In this document: piece by piece, positions 1 through 10,543 of the stretch
Layout of the letters: each line of letters begins with the position of its first letter
Numbering within the stretch: position 1 is the stretch's first letter
Assembly (NCBI GenBank): GCA_033439255.1
Contig: CM065887.1
Location: forward strand, 248,001 to 312,000
Reading direction: 5' to 3'
DNA length: 64,000 nucleotides
Source: Hericium rajendrae
Lineage: Eukaryota; Basidiomycota; Agaricomycetes; Russulales; Hericiaceae
Program-made: the position numbers and the translations under genes
The notes under the pieces: model-generated
Databases searched by the model: none
The model's input: only the letters and a program-made list of their open reading frames with translations
What the model was told of the DNA's origin: nothing

Positions 1-105
1 ATACAGAGCAAAATTTAACGATCCTTCCCAGAGGACATGAGTACGAGTATCTATGGTTCAAACCTTCCGAATAGGCATGTCGATGCGGCATTCCCCACAA
101 GCCTC

Positions 106-1881
106 CTACACTACAGCAACGCGAAGCTTCCCAGGGTGCCACATGTTGCGCAAATACGCTCGGATGCCCTTCTTGAAGGAACGCTTCGACCATTGGCTGC
201 CCGAGGGCGACGCTGGGGTTGTAGGCGACCTGGCGCTGTCCGAGGCAGCCGCGCGTGCGGTATCGATGGCTGCGGGAACATGACGTGTCCGGGTCTTCTC
301 CAGGGACTTGATAGCTTTGAGCGCCAACGCTGTGGTGAGACCACGGTTGCCAATCTTCACCCCGGAGGACCCGTACTTGTACACCCACCCCGCCGGCCAG
401 CCGCCGTCCTCGCACTGCAACGGCAGCAACTGCCGCATATCCATCTCGTCCGGAACACCCACGGTAGCGCACGCAAGGACGCGCATCGCCAATGCCAGCG
501 CGTCTCCCGAAGCGCCTATGCGCTCCTCCAGACGCTCCTTCAACAGGGGCTTCAGCAGCGCGTCTAGCTTCGCATCTTTCGCGGTCTCCAGCAGGCGGCT
601 GAGGAAGTACAAGAAGCACTCCGCCGTCTCGTAGTACCGCGTGCCTTCCACGTACGCACGGTTCTCTAGGACATGTTGGACCCAGTCGAGCGTCTGTGGG
701 AGCTCGGACCCCCGTCCCCGCGAGTAGAACAGAGTGAGGACGTTGACACACACAACAGGGTCGACACGGGGGCGCAGATGGTCGAAGTATGTCTGCAGCA
801 GACTGTCAGCCCGGCGTCGTGGCATAAGGAAGAGCGGCATCGACATACTTGGATTATACTATCCTCGTCTCTATATTGAAGCATTTCGTTCATCACAGAA
901 TCCATTATCGCATCCCCGGGATGCGTTACGGTCAAGCCGATTGAGGTCGTATCAAGGTCATAGGGGAATTCGTCGCTCGTGAGTAAAGGTTTCTCTGCGG
1001 AACACCCGAGTTCAGCTTCAGCTCGTCAGCGTCGTGGAGTTGCTCACCTCGGAAGAAATTCCATTTGTGGGAGTGTTCCACATAGTTTACAAGTGCTCTG
1101 AGTGCGCCTGTCAGATAAATGGCCGGTATTAGGTTCGATGCGATGCTCACCGGTTGTTTGTCGCCTCAAGGATAAGAAGCTGGGCAAAGTTATCGCCGAT
1201 CTGGAGACCAGTATCCGTAACGGACTCCAGCTGGCCAGCTCTCGCCTCCAGGAACTGCTCTCCGCGAGAAGCGGGATCGCTCATGAGGTAGCGAAGTGCC
1301 TGACGAACGTTGTCGGGACTGTCGAAAACGACGCCATGGAGACCGAGTGAACGCGCAGCGAGCACGTTATCCAGCTTGTCGTCGACAAAGACAGCCGAAC
1401 GCGGGTCCGTGCCGGTCTTCTCCAGGACGTGCTTGTAGAAGCCGAGGTTCGGCTTGCGCATCCCTGCGGCGGCCGATGTGAAGATTTCGTCGAACGCTGA
1501 CCAGTCTGCAGGCTTGGTACGCAGGACTTCGTAGTCTGGCTGGGAGATGTTCGACATGGCGAAGACGCGAAGCTTGCCGTTGGACTCTGCCTTCAAAGCG
1601 CGGACGAAACCAATGAAGGCATCATTCGGCTGAAGCGAATCTCTGGCGTCTGCAAATGCCTGCTGCACCTCGGAGGGATGAAGAGAGAACTGCTCGCCGA
1701 TGAGGCGGTAGCATTCGTCTTCCGAGATGCGTCCACACTCGTAACGGTGCCATGTCGGTGACGAGAGGATGCTCTTCAAGGTACGTGGTGAGATGGAAGT
1801 CGTCGTTTTAGGGGACCACGTGAAGAGGACGTCGCCGATGTCAAGAATAAGGGTGGAGCATCTGGGTGGCATCGCAGACAT
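106..1881 (-). CDS. HAD-like drimane-type sesquiterpene synthase homologue (AstC/AncC-like)
   Basis: Four exons (1881-1151, 1097-1048, 994-849, 792-106) join to 537 aa. The N-terminal ~240 residues are a HAD-hydrolase fold: start [10 protein letters not shown] (the family nucleophile region, but with the second acidic residue changed: DIGD), then [14 protein letters not shown] and VFVDDKLDN. The C-terminal part is an alpha-helical terpene-cyclase-like domain with the acidic motif DLDTT (codons 945-959) and a QW-like [12 protein letters not shown] segment. Known family: AstC of Aspergillus oryzae and related fungal enzymes cyclise farnesyl diphosphate by protonation to drimanyl diphosphate using a DxDTT motif. 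Function here is inferred from this architecture. No P450, phosphatase or transporter cluster lies beside it in the window. The first intron has two possible 3' sites; the one used keeps the frame. Confidence 0.85.
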
Positions 1882-4800
1882 GCTGGTCGTAAGGCTTCGT
1901 AAGGACGTCGTAAAATGGGGGGCCTGGAGGGGATGTCCTGTCTTTCCAAGAACGCAGCCTACTTATGCTTCGGGCTTCTGGACCGTCATGCTGCTAGTTC
2001 CTCATGGCGGCTATGGATTAGATTTGGTCCCTGGAGAAAATGTTGCCCTGTGTTGGCGCTCTGGTTCAAACTTGCCTGAAAGGAATTCGTGCAGCCTCGT
2101 GCCGAAATTTACTGGGACGAGAGATCATGCGCGAACTTTGAGATGACGAGATTCGTGATTTGCGTTGACCGGGCAAGATGAAGAAGTGCCTGTGACCATC
2201 ATTTCAATTACATACGTACTTTGGACGGAATTGGATTAGCTGCAAAATGCATCCGACGGCCCACGCAACGATTCCTGCAACGTGTCTACTCCGTAGATGG
2301 CATGCGAGGGCCGCCCGATGAAAAAAAAGCCTGCTAGATGTTGCATGGTATAGAAGATACGTCCATTAGGCAGCAGCGGGCAGCAGACCAGAAGTATCGA
2401 CAAGGAACACGCTGTCACCAACTGCAAGTGCTCGGAAAGCGGCGTGTCGCGATCGAAGGAGCCATCGTAAGCGGAGAACTCAAGAAGCACACACCTGGCC
2501 GGAGCGCTGGCTATTACCGTTTTTCGGCCAGCGGGATATCAGCAGGAGATTACGAATTCCCAAAGAATGACTGGAGCTAGCATAGGCGAGCTCAGCTCCA
2601 GGAAATTAAAAGCCCTAGTTAACACCGATGGTGGGCCCATCGGGCGGAGTCCAGTATGTTTGAAGACCACGAGGAAAGCTTGGTTTTCACAGTGACCCGA
2701 TGGTGTAGTCAGCGTACCGCAGGAAGTCATCGAGTTGCTGGAGCGATGCTGGCTCTTTCTCGCGGTCTATAGTCGACAGACTTCCTGGTAAGAATTCAGG
2801 GACAAGAGTTTGGCGTCAGGCGGAGGCAAAACTACTAACAACACTTCGGCCCGCGTTCAATTGCTTGTATCACGATCGTTTGGATCCGTCACTTATCCGC
2901 GATCGATCGGGAGGAACAGTCCTCTCAAATCTGAGGCAGGCCGGCGGCGTAACCAATTGCATAAATCGTTGCGGCCGGCTAGGATACCGTACTACGATGG
3001 TACCACTTAGTGGATTGAAAACTGTGGACAGACCACTTACTTGCGTTCATGCTGTGTTAGGAGTTCGGGAATTCAGTTAAAGACGCGCTCCATGTCTTGC
3101 GCAGTGATGATCAATGAAGTTATTGAATCCGGCCATGTACTGTAGCCTTCAATGAGCTTGAAGACCCTCGTCCCCTGCTTTCATCTCTTGACTTAAGGGA
3201 GATGTCGGCACCGGACTGGACCGGTCAAGCGTATGTAAGGGCTTCATTAGCTTCACATATTGACGGATACCGTCTGATAAGGCGGGCAGATAAGTAGCGC
3301 CAATGCAACTAGTAAAGGAAGTAGACCATATATCTGCAGATGGCGGGCCTTGCGATGCGGCAGTGGTAGTCCAAGGCGCTCGTGGTTCGGAGTTCCGCCA
3401 AGATCCGGGCAACGTAGGAGGATGCCGTGCCGCCCATGTCGATGGACAATGCATCGGACTATGGCTGCATCTCTAGCTATACCATTTAATCGACTTGCAT
3501 GGTTTGCGATGCACGATTTGTTCATCCTAGAAAGTAGTTTGCTGGGTGGTTGTCCCGCCTTTTACATATCAGCTGGCCAGACGATTGTTTTGAGCCGTCA
3601 TGCTCGGCGTCCGGGATACCCTGTAAATATGACCTTATTGATCGGCATACTAGGCTAGTAGCAAAGGTTGTGCACGTCGAGAGCCCATCCTTAGAACAAT
3701 CTAACGCGGGCTGCTAAAACGTCTGCCTATCGGTGTCTTCGCGAGTCGAGTCCCTGCGCATTCCACGTTCGCTGGTTCTCCATCTGATTCTTCAGGCGCT
3801 GGTACCGCTTAAAAGGTGCAACCATGCCATGTATGCCTTCAACCTGTGTTCGCACCTGTGATATTCAACGCATTTTACCACAGAGAAAAACGCCGATGCC
3901 GCGCAGGTTTTTGCAATACGCCCTGTTTCCACGTGGCGGAACTTCCCGTCTAGTGCTTTCTTCCCGTTACACAGTTCCAGAAAACGAAGCACATACCCCC
4001 CTGGACCGCGGCTCTTCTCGATGCCGGCCTTGGAATGCCAGACGCGATTTCATGAATCAGTCGGGCCTCTATGGGCGGCAAGGAACCTAACACCGGGATC
4101 AGATTGTAACAGGCTGACGCTCAGGATGGTATGAGTTGACAGAACTGTGACCGCGCCAAATGAACAAAAATACCTGGTCACCAAGCCGCCCGTCAACCAT
4201 ACATAAACGTCCTCAACAGTTCATCACGTCATCGCGACCTACTACTGTATCCCTGCCTGCGGATTCTCTGTAGCCCTTTGGGGCCAAATTTCCGAGCATT
4301 ACGCCCGCTCGCGCTTGTACTGTCTGGTCGAGGCGACGCCAAACCACGTTTCGAAGGAAGGTCTCGCCAGACCTCGCTTCAAACCCCACTTCTTTTGGTA
4401 CCTTGCTGCCGTACATAATTTATCAATAAATCTCAACAAATGACGCACGAGCATACAAACGTGCCGGGCGAGACTTACGACATGATACGCTTGCCGTGCG
4501 GTCCTGATATCGCGGTGTGTCTTTCCGCGTGGAGGAAAAGAAAGACTAGAGGCGGCGCAGAGGCGAAGGAGTATGAATCCAGGTTCCAGCCTCGTGGGAG
4601 CCATCTGATCGGCTCGTGGTATCGTCTGATGTACTTTTGATGAAAGACGCGGACGAAAACATTTGCAATTGGATGGGGTCTATGTCGAAGCCTGTCGGAG
4701 CCCGTGCCCAGGTGGCCAGGACCCTCAATTTACAGCGTGTCTTCTATAAGTTATGTACTATGAAGTGGTCTAGCAGCTGCATCACTCGTGCAGGCAGGTT

Positions 4801-5056
4801 CAATATCAAGTTGCAATGCACTCCGGTTCTATTCAATGTCTTCAACCTCTCTACATGTGGCATTCGATACCATATATATCGTGAACCAGACAGACTGCTA
4901 AGTTCTCAAGTAGAGTTCTGAACCAGACCATGACATGAGAATGGACACTCACCAGTCCCAATTGCCATAGTGTACCAGGTATCTGAATCGTATGGCTGAC
5001 GTTCTGACACATTTTCGCTTTCTCGAAACTCGACATCTTTGCACGAAGTTTAACAA
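1882..5056. other. gene-poor region, no gene recognised
   Basis: About 3.2 kb with only short ORFs on both strands and no domain, tandem array or terminal repeat that I can recognise. The first few hundred bases should hold the promoter of the terpene synthase, which is read leftwards. The rest may be old decayed sequence. Confidence 0.5.
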
Positions 5057-6064
5057 ATGGCCAAATTTCGATTCCGTGCATTCCGAAAGTTCTGGCTTGG
5101 TGAGTGTCTGGTCGGTGGTACAACTGGCAGCAATTACTGACGATGGATAACACTTCAGCTATGATTGCTGTAGTCTCAATCACCTGTTCGGTTCTGTCTA
5201 TCTCTATCCATCGTTACTTCAAACCGAAAGACAACCTTGTCGTGTTCATCGTCGTGCCATTTTTCATCCTGCTTCTCTCTCTTTGCGCGTAGGCCTTTTT
5301 TTATCAACCTGCCCGACCCATATCAGTCTAACTGCAGCAGAATCTTCGTAAAGCACCTTTGGACTAGCTTCTGGCCACGATGCGTGGCTGTGGAATGCAT
5401 CTGGGTGGTGTGCATAGTCCCGTTTTCCCTAGGTGCGGAACCCATCAATGCTCTCATCTTAGCAAGGCACCGAGCGCTGAACGTTGAACCCTTCCCGGCC
5501 TTACCCTTCATACATATAGTCCTTAGCTTGTTCGCATTTGGCATCGCGCCCTCCTTCGCTTATGGACCTGCACGCGCTCCGTTTCTTGTGGTTCAAGTAT
5601 TTTGCTGGCTTCTCACGGCGCTGCGTAAGTGATTTTCTGCATCGTGGAGCGCCTGCTGATCCGCAAGTCTCGGTTCAGTGACAATGTACTCAGGCATCCT
5701 AGTCCTACTTACCTTTCTGGCCGCCGCCACAGTCGACAGGGACGTATGGTTTCGCGATATCACGGGCTCACCCTCGCCGTATCCCCTCCCAGTCATACTT
5801 TATCGCCTTCGGCTCTCCTTACTTCCCGGATCGCAAACGGAACAAGAACCGCACAAAGTCAATTGCTTACCGGGGTGCACCTGCGACGTGAAACTGCCGC
5901 CGTCATCACCGCCATCGGCACTTCCTCCTATTGGGTTTGCATCTTTGCGTGGCGATAATAGTCTAGGGCGGATGAGCAGGTCGCCGAGTATCTCCTCCGT
6001 ACCCGTGCGAGTTCCGACGGCGATGGAACGCCATAATTCTATTGTGATTGGGTTCGATGTTTAG
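5057..6064 (+). CDS. hypothetical four-TM membrane protein (MARVEL-like layout)
   Basis: Not recognised by family. Four exons (5057-5099, 5159-5288, 5341-5624, 5679-6064) join in frame to 280 aa. The protein starts with a short basic leader (MAKFRFRAFRKFW), then has four hydrophobic segments: FWLAMIAVVSITCSVLSI, VFIVVPFFILLLSLCA, the segment around FALPFIHIVLSLFAFG-like residues, and SGILVLLTFLAAATV, followed by a Pro/Ser-rich cytoplasmic-looking tail. Many basidiomycetes carry fast-evolving four-TM proteins of this general layout. The start was chosen because the 5057 ATG joins by a gtgagt..cag intron directly onto the first TM segment. Function unknown; the tail could contain a further intron. 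Confidence 0.55.
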
Positions 6065-6737
6065 CCCAGCGCTTTAGCCCGTGTTGTATTGCATTTCGCT
6101 TGTGCAATGTTATATCTGTACAACAAATGTGCTCACGCGCGATGCGATCTTGTCAATTGAGCGATAAACTCCATATCTCGCCAAACTAGCACAAGTGAGG
6201 AAGTTCTACTCCGCCACGGACCCATCAGGGATAGAACCGAGGCATCGAACCTTGAACGTGCAACACGACAGTTGAATGTTCTACGCCAAACTGGGTGACG
6301 ACTGCGTTGATGTGTAACAAGCTTTGCCGCCTGCCCCAATACATCTAGAAAATTGAGTAGCTTGATATTCTGAAAGATTACACACCGATTTGAGCCTCGG
6401 ACCGTCGTAGCAGACCATCGTAGGAGGGATTGACGAGACACGAAAACAGTACTCACCGGAAACAGTGGAGACACATCGTAATTGGAAATAGACGAATATG
6501 CAAGAAGATGGATATGTTCTCGGCGAGAAATGATGCACTTCTCATTGCCATATCATCTATACACGAGGTTTATACGCCGCGATGCTCCGATCGTGCAGTC
6601 CAACTGCGCTGCGCACATTTCGGGTAAGAGTACTGCATCCCTAGCGCAGTCATTAAATATCAAGACATAGGCCGAGATCAAGGACGTTAACGCACTCAAA
6701 TGGCGCGCTGCCTACACGACACTTCCAGAATCAACGG
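6065..6737. other. intergenic, nothing recognised
   Basis: Between the 3' ends of the four-TM gene (+) and the complex I subunit gene (-), so mostly 3' flank. No ORF, repeat or RNA gene stands out. A GGTTCGATG string near 6050 is not part of a tRNA. Confidence 0.45.
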
Positions 6738-6941
6738 TCAGTGCGGGGTGGGTGTGTGCTCTTCCTGGCTCTTCGTGCCACTGTAAAAGTTGTCGACAAT
6801 AACGTATGCAGTGAAAGCTACGGCAGCGATGCCGAAGCCGGGGAAAAGGTTGGAGAACATGACGCGTTTGGAGAAGACGGGATGTCTCCGCCAGGCGTCA
6901 CGTTTCGCCCAAGGATCACGAAAGAGTTGGGGATACGACAT
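6738..6941 (-). CDS. NADH-ubiquinone oxidoreductase B12 subunit (NDUFB3 family)
   Basis: A single coding exon of 67 aa. It has the family core RDPWAKRDAWRRHPVF followed by FSNLFPGFGIAAVAF and one TM segment (GIAAVAFTAYVIVDNF), ending in a short polar tail. It is an accessory membrane-arm subunit of mitochondrial complex I with no catalytic residues. Short length is normal for fungal members. A 5'-UTR intron with good splice signals (about 7008-6951) ends nine bases before the ATG, and no upstream in-frame ATG is present, which supports this start. The gene is divergent from topoisomerase I with about 320 bp between the start codons. Confidence 0.88.
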   Translation of the reverse strand: MSYPQLFRDPWAKRDAWRRHPVFSKRVMFSNLFPGFGIAAVAFTAYVIVDNFYSGTKSQEEHTPTPH

Positions 6942-7261
6942 GAGGGTGGACTATATGAAAGAGAGTTGGCCGAGTCGCATCTGGACAGACAAAGACGGAT
7001 TCACTTACCTGGGAGCCTTTGACTGGGATGCGGGGATAGGTATGCCGCTGTTGCAGTGGCAGGCTGGAGAGGCAGAGCCGGGAATAGCCGGGGAGAACGT
7101 GATCAACTTAGGGCCGGTGTGAAAAGCACTTGGCCACAGCCAGCCTGCAGTGCACATCAGCCCCCCGTCTCAGCCCAACATTCTTCACTTCACTCCTCAT
7201 CTCTACCCCCGCACGCACTCACGTCTTTCTTTCTCTCTCATTCTCAGATCTGGCTGTGCCC
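6942..7261. promoter_or_regulatory. shared divergent promoter region of complex I B12 gene and TOP1
   Basis: A 320 bp interval between two start codons on opposite strands. It contains the 5'-UTR intron of the B12 gene and, just before TOP1, a pyrimidine-rich CT leader typical of fungal transcription start regions. No specific factor site is claimed. Confidence 0.5.
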
Positions 7262-10200
7262 ATGTTCAATAGTGACCTCACTGCGTTCTCAGACGATGAC
7301 GCCCCGCTCGCATCCCAGCCGGGCCGTTCTCAAGGTCCCGTCACGAATGGCCACGTCGTCACAAATGGGAACGGTCGACCTCGTGTCAGCGACACTGACG
7401 ACGAACCCATGAGTGAGGACGACGACATTCCATTGGTACGTCCACTTCATTCGCATGATTTAGCTATTCTGATACAGCGCAAACCACAGTCCCAAGCGAC
7501 GCGGACAAAGCTAGAACCTGCCACGCCGTCTTTAAAGCGAAAAGGGGTGCAAAGCGAAGACACGTCTTCCAGCGACGATGATGCCCCCCTCGCTTCGTCT
7601 CAGTCATCTTTTGCCAAAGCACGCAGGAGCGCAGCTGTGCCTATGCCCGGCGCTATGAAGGCCACAACTGTGCCCACCAAGGCCGTGAATGGCAAGATGA
7701 TGAAGCCCGCGCCTTCGGACTCGGACAGCGACTCGGACGATCAGCCCCTGGGCAGCCAGATCGCTTCGTCGAGCAAGGCGAAGCAAACAAACGGAAAGCC
7801 TCCGCCGAAGAAGAGAGTGAAGAAGGAAGACGACGACTTTGAGGCGGACTTGACGCCCGTCAAGTCCAAGAAAGCGCCCGCCAAGAAGAAACGCAAGTTG
7901 AAAGAGGAGAGCGAAGAGGAGGAACCGAAACCAAAGTCGTCGAGCGCAAAGAGGGCGCCGAAGAGAGTGAAGAAAGAGGATGCTGGATCAGAGACAGAGA
8001 CGCCCAAACCTGTCAAGCGTGGCAAGGTGAAGAATGAAGAGGTGGACGGGAAGAAGGTAAAAGCGAAGAAGAAAAAGGAGGGTGACGAAGAGGACGAAGA
8101 AGTATACAAGTGGTGGGAGCAGGATCCTGAGCAGACCGTTGAAGGGGACGGTACCGCCAAATGGACGACGCTAGAACACAGTGGTGTCATCTTCCCTCCG
8201 CCCTATGAACCGTTCCCCGATCATGTGAAGATGAAGTATGGCGGTAAGCACTGCGTCTGCCGTCGTCCTTCTGCTACTCACAGGCGCATCGCATAGGGAA
8301 ACCCGTTGATCTTCCTCCAGCCTCGGAGGAAGTCGCAGGCTTCTACGCTGCCATGCTTGAGACCGACCACGCGAAGGATAAGACGTTCAACAAGAACTTC
8401 TTCGATGATTGGCTGAAGGTTTTGAAGAAGAATCCTCCTGTACGTCTAACATATTCGCCGCTCTAATCTGGCCTAACGCACCTTTCTATCAGTTGAATGG
8501 TATCAAGATCACCGATTTCCACCGCTGCGACTTCCGACCCATGTTTGAGTACTTTGAAAGCGAGAAGGCAAAGAAGAAGGCGCTTACTGCAGCAGAAAAG
8601 AAGGAGCTTAAGAAGGCCAAAGACGAAGCAGAAGCCAAGTACATAACGTGCTTGCTCGACGGGCGCAAAGAGAAAGTCGGCAATTTCCGCGTTGAACCTC
8701 CAGGTCTATTCAGAGGACGCGGGGACCACCCTAAGAAGGGCGCATTGAAGGTTTGTATTGTCTTCTTTGAACCCCGTGGCTTCATGACATGCAATGATTT
8801 AAATTGCTATGTACTTTTCTTAGCTGCGTGTGCATCCTGAAGACATCACGCTCAATATTGGAAAGGATGTCCCCGTCCCGATTCCCAATGCGCCTGGCAA
8901 GTGGAAGGACGTGATCCATGATAACACGGTAACGTGGCTGGCCACATGGGTCGAGAACGTGAACGGCAATCACAAGTATGTCTTCCTCGCCGCGGGGAGT
9001 TCGCTGAAGGGCCAGAGCGACATGTCGAAGTTTGAGAAGGCTCGAGAATTGAAGGTTGATGCCGCTTAACTCGGTTCTCCCTGAGACTTAGGCTAACGGC
9101 TGTTGCTTATCTCCAGAAACACGTCGATCGCGTTCGCCAGGATTATCAAGCAGATTTGACGAACAAGGTGATGCAGCTCCGACAGCGTGCTACGGCGATG
9201 TACTTCATCGATGTATTGGCTCTCCGTGCGGGCAATGAGAAGGGCGAAGACGAGGCAGATACCGTCGGTTGCTGCTCTCTGCGCTGTGAGCATGTCACGC
9301 TGGAACCCCCCAATTTCGTGGCATTCGATTTTCTGGGCAAGGACTCGATTCGCTACTACAATCGCGTGGCCGTTCAGGAACAGGTCTTCAAGAATATCCG
9401 TTTGTTCAAGAAGGACAAGGAAGATGCCGATGGCCTCTTCGATCGCGTGAATGTGCGTCCCGTCTTCTTCTGGCAAATTGTCTTGCACTGATGCCTTGAA
9501 CATGAATAGCCATCAGGCTTAAACAAACACCTGCAGTCGTACATGAAAGGACTGAGCGCGAAAGTATTCCGTACCTACAATGCGTCTATCACGTTCCAAC
9601 GACAACTGGATGACGGCACGCCCGAGAATGGTATGCAAGAGAAGCTTAATCACTATAACCATGCGAACCGCATGGTGGCTATTCTGTGCAACCATCAACG
9701 TGCTGTACCCAAGACGCACGAGCAGTCAATGGTGAAAATGAAGGAGAAGGTCAGTAATTTCCCGATTTGTCAATCTGCCGTTTGCTGAGTATGCGGGCGA
9801 TGCCAATAGCTCCGTGGATTCAAGTACGAACGCCGCAAGCTTCGTCACGCTTTGTTCACCGCAGACCAGAGTTTCAAGAAGAAGAAGCTATATGCCAAGG
9901 ATGAGTCAGACCTCGATGATGATGCTATCGCCGAGCACGAAGAATCCATGAAAGTGAAGGACATAGAACGCGCGGAAAAGAAATTTGTGAAAGAGAACGA
10001 AAAGCTGAAGGAAGAAGGCCAAGAACCGCAGAAAGATAGTGTGCTTGAGGAGAGGATCAAGGATATCGAAGATGAGTACAAGCAGCTGAAGAAGGAGCGA
10101 AAGTCGGGCAAGGTCACTTTGAAGCGAGAGCGTCCCGTAGAGAAATTAGAGGAGGCAATTAAGAAACTGGACGAGAAGATAAAGACATTCAAGCTCCAGA

Positions 10201-10543
10201 TGGTAGATCGCGAGGCGGGCAAAGAGGTGGCCTTGGGAACGAGGTTTGCATGATGGCTTCCTCCTCTTTGCTTCCAAAGGCTGACGCTTTTTTTTTTCCA
10301 GTAAAATCAACTATCTAGATCCTAGGTATGATGACTTCGCCGCTGTCTACTGTCCTTTTACTGATCTCGTGACGCAGAATCACCGCGGCTTGGTGCAAGA
10401 AGCACGATGTTCCCATAGAGAAGATTTTCTCGAAGACTTTGCTCACGAAATGTAAGGCTCATCCCATGTCTGAATTTCTGACTACTGACGCACCACTTGC
10501 AGTCCCTTGGGCTATGGAGGCAGATACCGATTGGCAATTCTGA
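7262..10543 (+). CDS. TOP1: DNA topoisomerase I (type IB)
   Basis: Eleven exons sum to 906 aa. The first ~270 residues are charged and low-complexity (Lys, Glu, Asp, Ser) with likely nuclear signals. The core starts at KWWEQDP and holds the DNA-binding clamp ([29 protein letters not shown]) and catalytic residues such as the Arg-Lys segment in [15 protein letters not shown] charged coiled-coil linker follows, then [11 protein letters not shown] with the active-site Tyr (codon 10312-10314) and the terminal [14 protein letters not shown]. It relaxes supercoils in the nucleus through a 3'-phosphotyrosyl link. The Tyr lies in a 24-nt exon (10302-10325). The first intron (7436-7477) is a multiple of three, so its removal is likely but not certain. 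An in-frame ATG at 7130 exists, but the CT-rich leader favours 7262. Confidence 0.96.

Noticed and set aside
1147-1881. The HAD ORF as a separate haloacid dehalogenase gene
   Set aside because: Canonical introns join it in frame to the downstream DLDTT and QW-like domain, and this fusion is the known AstC-type architecture.
7130-7261. Upstream in-frame ATG for TOP1 (44 extra residues)
   Set aside because: The extra stretch is encoded by a CT-rich leader typical of untranslated sequence; the 7262 start gives a normal Asp/Ser-rich N-terminus.
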